Assembly (NCBI GenBank): GCA_017631155.1
Contig: JAGBTV010000024.1
Location: forward strand, 1-42,981
Reading direction: 5' to 3'
DNA: 42,981 nt
Source: Oscillospiraceae bacterium
Lineage (GTDB): Bacteria; Bacillota; Clostridia; Oscillospirales; Oscillospiraceae
The notes under the pieces are model-generated. The model saw only the letters and a program-made list of their open reading frames with translations, searched no databases and was not told the origin of the DNA. The translations under genes were made by a program, and so were the position numbers. Positions 33,482 through 41,657 of the stretch are shown here, in pieces. Positions within the stretch are counted from its first letter, which is position 1; the number at the start of each line of letters is the position of its first letter.

Positions 33482-33511
33482 AAAAAAGCAGCCCACCTTG
33501 CGGTGGGCTGC
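33482..33511 (-). terminator. Terminator of the 2-oxoacid dehydrogenase operon
   Basis: GCAGCCCACC and GGTGGGCTGC form a 10-bp stem with a TTGC loop; six T follow on the minus strand. Confidence 0.93.
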
Positions 33512-33523
33512 AAAACGAAGATT

Positions 33524-35992
33524 TTACACGCCTTCCTTAGAACGACGCAGAATCTCAGTCTCGGTAGTGCCGTTAACGGGCTCATAGCCTGCCAGAGGAA
33601 CGATCTTCTCATGCACTGCATCCAGAATCCAGCTGGCCTGGGGGAAGAAGAATTCGTCGAACTCGTAGGGAGGAGTGATCCAGTTGCGGGCGCCAACGAC
33701 AACAGGAGGTGCATCCAGATCGTCGAAGCACAGATCGGTGATGGTACGAGCTACATCGTTCAGATAGCTGCCGCGAGCGCAAGCATCGGAAACCAACAAA
33801 ACTCTGCCGGTCTTACGGACAGACTCGATGATCTTGGTGTAGTCCAGGGGTACCAGAGAGTGGATGTTGATGATATCAGCTTCCAGACCGTACTTCTCGC
33901 TCAGCTGCTTAGCAGCGTCAACAGCACGGTACAGAGCAGCACCGATGGTCAGAATGGTGATATCCTTACCGTCGCGAACCTTGTTGGTGTCGCCGATCTC
34001 GATCTCATAGCGCTCTGCAGGAACGCCGCCCTCGTGGAACTGCTCGCCCACGTCGTAGATTCTCTGGCTCTCGAAGAAGACAACAGGGTCAGTTCCCTTC
34101 AGAGCAGACTCCATCAAGCCCTTAGCTTCCCAAGGAGTTGCGGGGAAGCAAACCTTCAGGCCGGGAATGTGTGCACACAGTGCAGTCCAGTCCTGAGAGT
34201 GCTGTGCGCCGTACTTGGAACCGACGGAAACACGCAGAACCAGGGGCATCTTCAGGATGCCGGCGGACATAGCCTGCCACTTGGACATCTGGTTGAAGAT
34301 TTCGTCACCGGCGCAACCGATGAAGTCAGCATACATCAGCTCTACCATAGCGCGGCCGCCGGACAGAGCATAACCAACAGCAGTACCGACAATGGCGCCC
34401 TCAGCCAGAGGAGAGTTGAACAAACGGCAGTGAGGCAGAGCATCCATCATACCACGGTAAACAGCGAATGCGCCACCCCAGTCACGGCAGTCTTCACCGT
34501 AGGCGATCAGAGTGGGATCCTCGTAGAAGCGGTCCCAAATAACTTCACTAAGACCGTCACGGAGGTTATACAGCTTCATCTTGGAAACGGGCTTGCCATT
34601 GGCATCAATGGGAGCGCGCTCCTTGGACTTGATCTTCTTGTAACCCTCGGCCTCTTCCTTGGGAACAGTGAACAGAGGCTCACGGTCATCCATCTTCTCA
34701 ACCTTCTGGTTGGAGAACATCAGGCGCTCAACAACAGCAGGATCCTTCTTGAAGTCGCAGTAGGGGCTGAACTCGGGATCAGCAGCATACTTGCAGATCA
34801 TGGTCATCCGGTCGGAGGTCTCCTTCAGGATAGCATCGATATCTTCCTGAGTGCAAACGCCGGCCTCGATCAGCTTAGCAGGATAAGTGACGATGGGGTC
34901 AAATTCCTTCCAGGCATCGATCTCTTCCTTGCTGCGGTAAGCATTCTGGTCGGACACAGAGTGACCGGAGAAGCGGTAGGTCAAGGTTTCCATCATGACG
35001 GGGCCCTTACCGTTGCGCAGCAGCTCCAGCTTGCGTTCCATGGCATCGATAACTGCCAAAGGATTGAAGCCATCAACAGTCTCAGCATAGAACTGAGTGG
35101 GGCTGACACCGGAAGCGATCCGGCTCATGCAGCCCTGACCCATGGTCTCACCACGAGTCTGGTCACCCATACCGTAAGAGTTATTAAAGGTATTGTACAG
35201 GATGGGCATGCCTTCTTCGCCCCAAAGGTTCTTGTACTGATCCATAGCGGAGAAGTTCAGAGCTTCCCAAACAGGACCACGAGCCATGGAAGCGTCACCG
35301 ATATTACAGACGCAGATACCCTTCTTCTTGTTGACCTTCTTGTACAGAGCTGCACCGGTGGAAATCGTTGCAGAGCCACCGACGATAGCATTGTTGGGAT
35401 AAATGCCGAAGGGCAAGAAGAATGCGTGCATGGAGCCACCCATACCCATATGGAAGCCGGTCTCACGGGCAAAGATTTCTGCCAGTGTGCCGTACAGGAT
35501 GAAGCGGATAGCCAGTTCCTTCATATCCTTAGTCTCGCCCATCTTTTGGGTAGCCTTCAGGCACTTGCCATCCAGGAAGCCTTCCATAACAGCCATCAGC
35601 TGCTCATCAGACATCTTATTGATGGTAGAAAGAGCCTTAGCCAGGATCTCGGAGTGGCTGCGGTGAGAACCGAAAGCAAAGTCGTTCTCATCCAGCAGGT
35701 AAGCCTGACCGACACAAGCAGACTCCTGACCGGTGGACAGGTGAGCAGGGCCGGGATAGGTGTGGTCGATACCGTTGTAGCCACCCTGAGTCTTAATCAG
35801 GTTCAGCATGGTCTCGAACTCACGCAGGACGGTCATATCACGGAAGATACGGATCAAGTCCTCTTTGGTAAACTTACCGGACTCCAGCTCTTCCTTGATT
35901 GTCTTATTGTACTGGTTAACAGGAATGTCATTAAATGTGACCTTTCCGGGTGCTCTGACCACGTTAGGATCTACATATAAACTCTTGGGCAT
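33524..35992 (-). CDS. 2-Oxoacid dehydrogenase E1, alpha and beta subunits fused
   Basis: This 822-residue thiamine-diphosphate enzyme decarboxylates a 2-oxoacid and passes the acyl group to E2. The alpha half (about 1-400) shows ARE-type conserved blocks HRSHSEILAK and GMGGSMHAF and the ThDP motif GDASMARGPVWEALNF (near 230). The beta half (about 450-815) has YGEDCRDWGGAF, RLFNSPLAEGAIVGTAVGYAL and SQDWTALCAHIPGLKV. In most bacteria these are two proteins. It is the last gene of the E2-E3-E1 operon. Pyruvate or acetoin is the likeliest substrate; branched-chain acids are less likely. Confidence 0.88.
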   Translation of the reverse strand: MPKSLYVDPNVVRAPGKVTFNDIPVNQYNKTIKEELESGKFTKEDLIRIFRDMTVLREFETMLNLIKTQGGYNGIDHTYPGPAHLSTGQESACVGQAYLLDENDFAFGSHRSHSEILAKALSTINKMSDEQLMAVMEGFLDGKCLKATQKMGETKDMKELAIRFILYGTLAEIFARETGFHMGMGGSMHAFFLPFGIYPNNAIVGGSATISTGAALYKKVNKKKGICVCNIGDASMARGPVWEALNFSAMDQYKNLWGEEGMPILYNTFNNSYGMGDQTRGETMGQGCMSRIASGVSPTQFYAETVDGFNPLAVIDAMERKLELLRNGKGPVMMETLTYRFSGHSVSDQNAYRSKEEIDAWKEFDPIVTYPAKLIEAGVCTQEDIDAILKETSDRMTMICKYAADPEFSPYCDFKKDPAVVERLMFSNQKVEKMDDREPLFTVPKEEAEGYKKIKSKERAPIDANGKPVSKMKLYNLRDGLSEVIWDRFYEDPTLIAYGEDCRDWGGAFAVYRGMMDALPHCRLFNSPLAEGAIVGTAVGYALSGGRAMVELMYADFIGCAGDEIFNQMSKWQAMSAGILKMPLVLRVSVGSKYGAQHSQDWTALCAHIPGLKVCFPATPWEAKGLMESALKGTDPVVFFESQRIYDVGEQFHEGGVPAERYEIEIGDTNKVRDGKDITILTIGAALYRAVDAAKQLSEKYGLEADIINIHSLVPLDYTKIIESVRKTGRVLLVSDACARGSYLNDVARTITDLCFDDLDAPPVVVGARNWITPPYEFDEFFFPQASWILDAVHEKIVPLAGYEPVNGTTETEILRRSKEGV

Positions 35993-36007
35993 TTTAAATT
36001 ACCTCCT

Positions 36008-37378
36008 TTAAATATGGAAAATAGCTTCACGAATAATTTCTGCGACGGTGGGATGCGGGAATACCATCTTCTGCAACCGTGTGGGAGGCAGTTCCGTATC
36101 CAGCATCATTGTAGCAGTCATAATGATCTCAGAAGCATAAGAGCCAACCATGTGGCAGCCAACAAGACGATTCTTGTCAGTGTCTACCACGATCTTAATA
36201 AAGCCCTTACCTCCCTCATTTTCTGCCAGGTAACGACCGGCATAGGACATAGGCAGCTTCACTTCCTTAACATTCATACTGCGGTCTTTCGCAGCCTCTT
36301 TGCTCAAGCCGACAGAGGCTACCTCAGGATCGGTATAGATGACAGAAGGAATCACATCGTAGCGCATCTCATCCACACGCCCCAGCATGTGGTTGACAGC
36401 AACCTCCGCTTCCCGGTAGGCTGTATGGGCCAGCATCAGCTTGCCGTTGCAATCGCCGATGGCATAAACGCCGGAAACGTTGGTGCACAGGAAACGGTCA
36501 ACAACAATGGCAGCGCGATCCATCAGCAGGTTCAGATTCTCAAGACCAATACCTGCGGTAGCAGGACGGCGTCCAACAGACAACAGAACCTTATCGCAAA
36601 CGATCTCACAGATCTGACCTGCATCCTCATAGACAACAGAGGATTCCTTCACTTCCAGAACCTTGCAGGAAAGCTTAAAGGTCATTCCCCGCTTGGAGAA
36701 GCTGTCAGTCAGAACCTTGCAAATTTCCGGATCGGTAGCGCCTGCGATCTTAGGCATCATTTCGATGACTGTGACCTCGGTACCGACGCTGGCATAGTAA
36801 TAGGCCATTTCCAAGCCAATTACACCGCCACCGATAACAACAAGCTTCTTGGGAAGCTGGGTTTCATCCAACACCTCACGGTTTGTCAGGACAAAACCGG
36901 AAGCCAAACCTTCTTTTACGCCGGGAACCGGAGGTACAAAGGTTTCAGAACCGGTGGCAATTACCAGCTTTTTGCCGGTATATACTTCACCGTCTGCTTC
37001 CACCTGGAAACCGGCGTCTCCCCTGCCCCGGATCACACCGTCAGCAGAAACGACGGTTACATTGTTGGACTTCATAGTTGCACCAACACCGGAAACCAGT
37101 GCGTTTACAACCTTGTTCTTGCGTGCGATTACCTTGGCATGATCATAAGTAACGTCCTGGGTGTGAACACCAAAGGAATCGCTTTCGGTAGCATGGCGGT
37201 ACAGCTTTGCAGAGTTCAAAAGGGTCTTGGTGGGAATACAGCCTTCATTCAGACATGTACCACCCAAAGATTTTTTCTCAAACAGGCAAACATTCATGCC
37301 ACCTTGGGCAGCCCGCTCGGCGCAAAGATATCCTCCAGGGCCGCCACCCAGGACTAACAAGTCAAAAATTTTCTCCAT
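36008..37378 (-). CDS. lpdA: Dihydrolipoyl dehydrogenase (E3)
   Basis: This 456-residue FAD enzyme reoxidises E2-bound dihydrolipoamide with NAD+. It has the FAD motif LGGGPGGYLCAERA, the redox disulfide GGTCLNEGCIPTK (C42, C47), an NAD motif VIGGGVIGLEMAYYYAS and GVYAIGDCNG. The C-terminal acid-base pair is HPTVAE (H442, E447). It has no fused lipoyl domain. The ATG lies 3 bp after the E2 stop codon. Confidence 0.94.
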   Translation of the reverse strand: MEKIFDLLVLGGGPGGYLCAERAAQGGMNVCLFEKKSLGGTCLNEGCIPTKTLLNSAKLYRHATESDSFGVHTQDVTYDHAKVIARKNKVVNALVSGVGATMKSNNVTVVSADGVIRGRGDAGFQVEADGEVYTGKKLVIATGSETFVPPVPGVKEGLASGFVLTNREVLDETQLPKKLVVIGGGVIGLEMAYYYASVGTEVTVIEMMPKIAGATDPEICKVLTDSFSKRGMTFKLSCKVLEVKESSVVYEDAGQICEIVCDKVLLSVGRRPATAGIGLENLNLLMDRAAIVVDRFLCTNVSGVYAIGDCNGKLMLAHTAYREAEVAVNHMLGRVDEMRYDVIPSVIYTDPEVASVGLSKEAAKDRSMNVKEVKLPMSYAGRYLAENEGGKGFIKIVVDTDKNRLVGCHMVGSYASEIIMTATMMLDTELPPTRLQKMVFPHPTVAEIIREAIFHI

Positions 37379-37381
37379 AGA

Positions 37382-38971
37382 TTACTTCGCCAGCAGTGCA
37401 GTGAAGTTTTCCAGGTTCTTGCACAGCTCCTGCAGGAACTTGGAGGCGGGAGTGCCGTCAACTGCACGGTGATCGTAAGTCAGGCTCAGACCCATAGCGG
37501 GATACAGCTCGATGGAGCCGTCAGCAGCCTTGCGGACACGATCCACAGAGCAGCACACACCCAGAATACCGGTCTGGGGAGGATTGATAACGGGAGTGAA
37601 GGACTCAATGCCCATATTGCCCAGATTGGACACGGTGAAGCTACCGCCGGACAGCTTGTCGGGGTTGATGCCACCGTCGCGGCATTCAGCAGCCAGGGTC
37701 TTAACAGCCTGGGAGATCTCCAGCAGGCTCATCTGGTCAGCATGGAAGATGGTGGGAACCATCAGGCCTCTGGGAGTGTCAACAGCAACGCCCAGGTTCA
37801 CATGAGTGAACTGACGGATGGAACTGTCATCCAGCATATTGGCATTCAGGTCGGGGTAGTTCAGCAGAGTACGGGACACTGCGAACAGCAGAATGTCGCC
37901 AATGGTGATGCCAGCATAGTCGCCGCCCATAGCCTTCAGCATCTTGCGGTAAGCCAAAATGCCGGTAGCGTCGAAAGAAACATTGTGGGTCAGCTGAGCC
38001 ATGGTAGACAGGCTCTGATGCATGGACTTGGAAATTGCACGACGAATGCCGCTGAACTTGACATCCTTGTACTCTTCGTCTGCAGCCACAGGAGCGGCAG
38101 CAGCCACTGCCTTGGGAGCAGGAGGATTGGCCATCAGCTTGCGAACATCGCGCTCGATGATACGGCCGTTGGGGCCGGTACCGGTTGCCAGGGTAGCATC
38201 CACACCAGCGCGCTGTGCCAGCTTGGCAGCTCTGGGAGAGATCGGAGCGGAAGCGCGGGAGGAAGCCACAGGAGCGGCTTCAACAGCAGCAGCGGCAACG
38301 GGAGCAGCCGCAACTACAGTAGCAGGAGCCTCTTCTGCAACAACAGGTGCAGCACCGGGCTTCAGGCAGTCAGTGGGCTCACCGTGAGGACCGACAGCAC
38401 AAACATTCTCCAGGCAGGGAACTTCGTCGCCTTCTCCAAAGAAGATAGCCAGCAGCTCGCCTTCTGCAGTGGACTCGCACTCGAAGGAAGCCTTGTCAGT
38501 TTCGTAGGTAAAGAGGATATCGCCCTCCTTAACCTGATCGCCAACCTGCTTCAGCCACTCACCAATGATGCAGCTTTCCACAGTGATACCGGCCTTAGGC
38601 ATAATAACAGCCTTAGCCTTGGTGTTGCATGCGACAGCTGCAGGAGCAGCGGCAGCAGCGGGAGCAGCAGCTTCAGCAGGAGCTGCAGGAGCGTCGGCAG
38701 AGGTGCCGCCCTTCAGAGCGGAGCAATCCTCGCCCTTCGTGCCGATAGCGCAGACATTAACAAGGCAAGGGACCTCATCACCCTCGCCATAGAAAATCTC
38801 CAGAAGTTCGCCTTCGGCTGTAGATTCACATTCAAAGCTAGCCTTATCGGTTTCGTAAGTAAACAGGATGTCACCGATCTTTACCTGATCGCCAACCTGC
38901 TTCTGCCATTCACCGATGATGCAGCTTTCCACGGTAATGCCCGCTTTGGGCATAATTACTGCGGTTGCCAT
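37382..38971 (-). CDS. Dihydrolipoamide acyltransferase (E2) with two lipoyl domains
   Basis: This 529-residue core subunit has two lipoyl domains (1-80 with K43, 118-195 with K160, both in ETDKASFECES). Ala-Pro linkers join them to a peripheral subunit-binding domain (ISPRAAKLAQRAGVD, then GPNGRIIERDV). The catalytic domain ends in LTYDHRAVDGTPAS (H501, D505). The two lipoyl domains are almost the same over about 75 residues, including an unusual VESCIIGEW segment with a cysteine, implying a duplication inside the gene. AAGGAGG precedes the ATG. It is the first gene of the operon. Confidence 0.93.
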   Translation of the reverse strand: MATAVIMPKAGITVESCIIGEWQKQVGDQVKIGDILFTYETDKASFECESTAEGELLEIFYGEGDEVPCLVNVCAIGTKGEDCSALKGGTSADAPAAPAEAAAPAAAAAPAAVACNTKAKAVIMPKAGITVESCIIGEWLKQVGDQVKEGDILFTYETDKASFECESTAEGELLAIFFGEGDEVPCLENVCAVGPHGEPTDCLKPGAAPVVAEEAPATVVAAAPVAAAAVEAAPVASSRASAPISPRAAKLAQRAGVDATLATGTGPNGRIIERDVRKLMANPPAPKAVAAAAPVAADEEYKDVKFSGIRRAISKSMHQSLSTMAQLTHNVSFDATGILAYRKMLKAMGGDYAGITIGDILLFAVSRTLLNYPDLNANMLDDSSIRQFTHVNLGVAVDTPRGLMVPTIFHADQMSLLEISQAVKTLAAECRDGGINPDKLSGGSFTVSNLGNMGIESFTPVINPPQTGILGVCCSVDRVRKAADGSIELYPAMGLSLTYDHRAVDGTPASKFLQELCKNLENFTALLAK

Positions 38972-39003
38972 GATTTTGTTCCTCCTTAAAAAATATTGCT
39001 ATG

Positions 39004-39037
39004 TGTTATTTATAACATTTTATAACAACTTCGTCAA
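39004..39037 (-). promoter_or_regulatory. Promoter and candidate operator of the E2-E3-E1 operon
   Basis: On the minus strand TTGACG (39032-39037) and TATAAA (39009-39014) are 17 bp apart. TGTTATTTATAACA (39004-39017) is a palindrome across the -10 box. Two direct TGTTATAAA copies, one helical turn apart, fill the spacer and -10. The pattern suggests repressor binding. Confidence 0.65.
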
Positions 39038-39104
39038 TAGGGAAAACCCTGTAATCCACAAAAAAATACAGAATGTAGGTTTTCCTCATTCCCTGTCGAA
39101 GGGG

Positions 39105-39854
39105 TTACAACAGTTTCACTCCGTTTTGCTCCAACTGCAGCCTGATTGCCTCCGGAACGGAGCTGTCGCTAATCAAATAATCCACATCGGTAAACCGAGC
39201 AAATGTATATGGCATTAAACGGGTAAATTTTGCACGGTCACACATAATGACGCTGGTACGCGCCTTATGAATAATCTTTCTTTTTACAAGCATATCCCTC
39301 TCAGTGCCGCAGGTAAACCCTGCCTCCACACTGCATCCGGACACACCAACAAAAGCCAAGTCTATATTGATATTTTCCAGCATATCCAAAGTAATTTGAC
39401 CGGAAAGTGCCATATTCTTTCGGTTAATGGTACCACAGCACAAAGTAATACCCGGATTTACCAAGTGACACAACTCCAAAGCAATATTGGGAGCATTGGT
39501 AAAAACTTTCACATCAATATCCGGTAGTTTTCTTGCCAGCATCAAGTTTGTAGTGCTGGCGTCAAGGAACACTGTACTATGGGGGGCAATCAGCGATAAT
39601 GCCTTTTCTGCAATCGTGGCTTTGCCGGCATTGTTCTCGCGGAGCCGTTCCTCGTATCCCAGATCGCCGGCATGGCGCACTGAGCGCGCACCGCCACGAA
39701 TCTTCACGATCTCGCCCATTTGCTCCAATGCATCCAGATCCCGGTGTATCGTCATCAGAGATACATCCGGGTGCAGCGCTTGTAGCTCCCGAATCGTCAC
39801 GACATGCTTTTCTTCAATATATTCTCTTGTCTGATCTTGCCGTATACTGTTCAT
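39105..39854 (-). CDS. DeoR/GlpR family transcriptional regulator
   Basis: This 249-residue regulator has an N-terminal winged helix-turn-helix (about 1-60; TIRELQALHPDVSLMTIHRDL, then KIRGGARSV). A DeoR C-terminal sugar-phosphate sensor domain follows, with DASTTNLMLARKL and CGTINRKNMALSG, plus AFVGVSGCS and CDRAKF. Such proteins usually repress sugar catabolic genes until a phosphorylated sugar binds. ATG 39854 follows TTGGAG; further upstream in-frame codons lie inside the promoter. A strong palindrome at its own start suggests autoregulation. The nearby rpe, SIS and TIM-like genes are possible targets. Confidence 0.88.
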   Translation of the reverse strand: MNSIRQDQTREYIEEKHVVTIRELQALHPDVSLMTIHRDLDALEQMGEIVKIRGGARSVRHAGDLGYEERLRENNAGKATIAEKALSLIAPHSTVFLDASTTNLMLARKLPDIDVKVFTNAPNIALELCHLVNPGITLCCGTINRKNMALSGQITLDMLENINIDLAFVGVSGCSVEAGFTCGTERDMLVKRKIIHKARTSVIMCDRAKFTRLMPYTFARFTDVDYLISDSSVPEAIRLQLEQNGVKLL

Positions 39855-39867
39855 ATCCGTTCTCCAA

Positions 39868-39893
39868 ATGTTAAATTGTGCATCTTTTAACAT
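39868..39893 (-). promoter_or_regulatory. Palindromic operator at the deoR-type gene
   Basis: ATGTTAAA (39868-39875) and TTTAACAT (39886-39893) are perfect 8-bp inverted arms with a 10-bp spacer, placed over the predicted start of transcription. Confidence 0.7.
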
Positions 39894-39894
39894 C

Positions 39895-39923
39895 AATATA
39901 ACATCTTCTTTCTCGTAAGTCAA
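39895..39923 (-). promoter_or_regulatory. Promoter of the DeoR-type regulator
   Basis: On the minus strand TTGACT (39918-39923), 17 bp and TATATT (39895-39900). Start of transcription falls near 39888, inside the palindrome. Confidence 0.8.
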
Positions 39924-39971
39924 TCATATTTATACAAATTGTGTTAAAAACCATAAAAAGACATTTTTGCG

Positions 39972-40118
39972 ATGTACAAGTTAGCCTGTTATAGTGATAT
40001 ACATTTCAACATTCACCGCCCCAATAACCCAGATTGCTGTCGTACGCAATTCAAGCTGATTGCAGAAATGGAAAAGAAACGGAATCAGATACAAGCTGTC
40101 ATTAACAGCCTCACATAA
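39972..40118 (+). CDS. Possible 48-residue small protein
   Basis: The frame opens at ATG 39972 and encodes MYKLACYSDIHFNIH at the start and a charged helix EMEKKRNQIQAVINS near the end. The composition is protein-like, and the stop is followed within 2 nt by a strong terminator, as if this were a transcript end. Against it, there is no Shine-Dalgarno sequence before ATG, and a promoter-like pair (TTGCGA, TATAGT) lies within its first codons. It could also be the remnant of a longer gene. I do not recognise the product. Confidence 0.35.
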   Translation: MYKLACYSDIHFNIHRPNNPDCCRTQFKLIAEMEKKRNQIQAVINSLT

Positions 40119-40119
40119 G

Positions 40120-40149
40120 AAAAGCACCCGACGACTGTCGGGTGCTTTT
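40120..40149. terminator. Bidirectional terminator downstream of rpe
   Basis: AAAAGCACCCGAC and GTCGGGTGCTTTT form a perfect 13-bp stem with a GACT loop; it serves rpe on the minus strand and anything transcribed from 39972-40118 on the plus strand. Confidence 0.92.
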
Positions 40150-40157
40150 AAATCAAA

Positions 40158-40808
40158 TTACGCCTCGATAGCTTTTACAAAACCTGCGCGGTCTGTAGAC
40201 TTAAAGTAAGCAGAACCGGCAACCAGAACATCGGCACCGTTTTCCTTGCAGATTTCGCCGGTGACCAGGTCAACACCGCCGTCCACCTCTAGGTGGCAGG
40301 TGGGGTTTACCTCATCCAGCATGGCACGCAGCTGCTTCAGCTTGGGCATCATATCGGCCATGAACTTCTGACCGCCAAAGCCAGGTTCCACGGTCATAAC
40401 CAGCACCAGATCTACCATAGGCAGATACTCAGCAATAGCTTCTGCAGGAGTCTTGGGCTTTACCACGATACCGGGCTTGACACCAAAAGAACGTATCAGT
40501 TCCAGGGTCTTCTTGATATTCTCGGGAGTATCCGCTTCCACATGGATGGTCAGGTAATCCGCGCCGGCCTTGCAGAAATTCTCGGCATACTTAATGGGTG
40601 TGTCGATCATCAGATGCACATCCAGCACCAGATCCGTCACCGGGCGCATAGCCTGCACCAAAGAATAACCAAAGGAAAGATTGGGAACAAAGTGGCCGTC
40701 CATGATATCCACATGGAGCCACTTGCAGCCGGCTTCTTTACAATCGGCAAAGTCCCGCTGCATGTTCATATAGTCACAAGACAAAATAGAAGGAGATAAG
40801 ATAGCCAT
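40158..40808 (-). CDS. rpe: Ribulose-phosphate 3-epimerase
   Basis: This 216-residue TIM-barrel enzyme interconverts ribulose 5-phosphate and xylulose 5-phosphate. Signatures are LSPSILSCDY, WLHVDIMDGHFVPNLSFG, LDVHLMI, MTVEPGFGGQKF and LEVDGGV. Metal-binding histidines and aspartates are intact. The ATG at 40808 follows GGAGG by about 8 nt; an in-frame TTG 5 codons earlier overlaps that site. It lies 23 bp after the SIS-domain gene. A close relative acting on allulose 6-phosphate is the main alternative given the context. Confidence 0.9.
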   Translation of the reverse strand: MAILSPSILSCDYMNMQRDFADCKEAGCKWLHVDIMDGHFVPNLSFGYSLVQAMRPVTDLVLDVHLMIDTPIKYAENFCKAGADYLTIHVEADTPENIKKTLELIRSFGVKPGIVVKPKTPAEAIAEYLPMVDLVLVMTVEPGFGGQKFMADMMPKLKQLRAMLDEVNPTCHLEVDGGVDLVTGEICKENGADVLVAGSAYFKSTDRAGFVKAIEA

Positions 40809-40831
40809 ATTTGTTTCCTCCAAGTAATGGA

Positions 40832-41437
40832 TTACAGAGCCTTATTATTCAGACGCTCGCCCACAGCTCCGCCCGGATGGATCAGGGCGAACTGTTCCGC
40901 CTGGTAGCCGGTCTGCTCAATAACAGCCGCCTGCAGCGCATGGAAGATCATACACAGGGCGGTGGTGCTGGTTGTACCCTGGGCATTCCACTTGTCGGTT
41001 TCCCGATTGACATGCTGCTTCAGAACAACATCCGCAGCCTGTGCCAAGGGGGACTCCATATTCTCAGTAACTGTGATAATGGAAACACCCTTTGCCTTGC
41101 AAATATCCACGATAGGCAGCAGCTCCTTGGTCTTGCCACCGCGGGAAGCAAAGATCATGACATCACCGGGCTGCAGGAAGCCGGTAGCACCGTGGACAGC
41201 CTCAGCAGGGCTGATGAAACGGGCAGGCCGCTCGATGCAGCACATCAGGTGGGCCATATGCTGACAGATAATGCCGGAGTGACCGCAGCCGCAAGTGCCG
41301 ATCCGGGGTGCAGCAGAAAGGAGCTCTACCGCCTTTGCAAAAGCTGCATCATCAAAATAGTCCTTCATTTCTGTAATGCAGGATGCTTCAATGTCATAAG
41401 CAGCCTTTGCTGCTGCCAATGCTTCGTTAGTAACCAT
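40832..41437 (-). CDS. SIS-domain sugar-phosphate isomerase
   Basis: This 201-residue protein is a single SIS domain of the KdsD/GutQ/6-phospho-3-hexuloisomerase type. IGTCGCGHSGIICQHMAHLM forms the first phosphate loop, FISPAEAVHGATGFLQPGDV carries a catalytic-type His, ASRGGKTKELLPIV the second loop and HPGGAVGERL the C-terminal signature. It lacks the CBS pair of KdsD. It probably interconverts an aldose and ketose phosphate, perhaps arabinose 5-phosphate and ribulose 5-phosphate, which would feed the rpe product next to it. AATTGGGAGG precedes the ATG. Confidence 0.85.
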   Translation of the reverse strand: MVTNEALAAAKAAYDIEASCITEMKDYFDDAAFAKAVELLSAAPRIGTCGCGHSGIICQHMAHLMCCIERPARFISPAEAVHGATGFLQPGDVMIFASRGGKTKELLPIVDICKAKGVSIITVTENMESPLAQAADVVLKQHVNRETDKWNAQGTTSTTALCMIFHALQAAVIEQTGYQAEQFALIHPGGAVGERLNNKAL

Positions 41438-41594
41438 GTTGATCCTCCCAATTTAATTCATGCTTATTCGCAGCATTTTAGATTATATATAGAAGATACC
41501 AGTTTTTGCTCTTTTTTTCAACCCACAAAATAGACAATTTTTCACATTTCTTTTCCTTGCAATAAATAAGTTTGCACGAGAATGGAAAATTCTG

Positions 41595-41623
41595 TTGACG
41601 AAAGGTGTGGCTTCCGATATAAT
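41595..41623 (+). promoter_or_regulatory. Promoter of the TIM-like/yjbQ genes
   Basis: TTGACG (41595-41600), 17 bp, TATAAT (41618-41623). The SIS-rpe pair diverges from the same 220-bp gap. Confidence 0.85.
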
Positions 41624-41657
41624 ATAGCTGAATTATTTTAAGAAAGAAGGTACCTCT

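Noticed and set aside
33503-35980. An open frame of more than 800 codons on the plus strand opposite the E1 gene
   Set aside because: It mirrors the E1 gene, has no ribosome site and its translation shows no family motif. Strong codon bias on the real strand keeps stop codons out of the opposite frame.
37469-38989. A 506-codon plus-strand frame opposite E2 rich in Ser and Gly
   Set aside because: It is an artefact of the Ala-Pro linkers and biased codons of E2; the minus-strand E2 has all expected domains.
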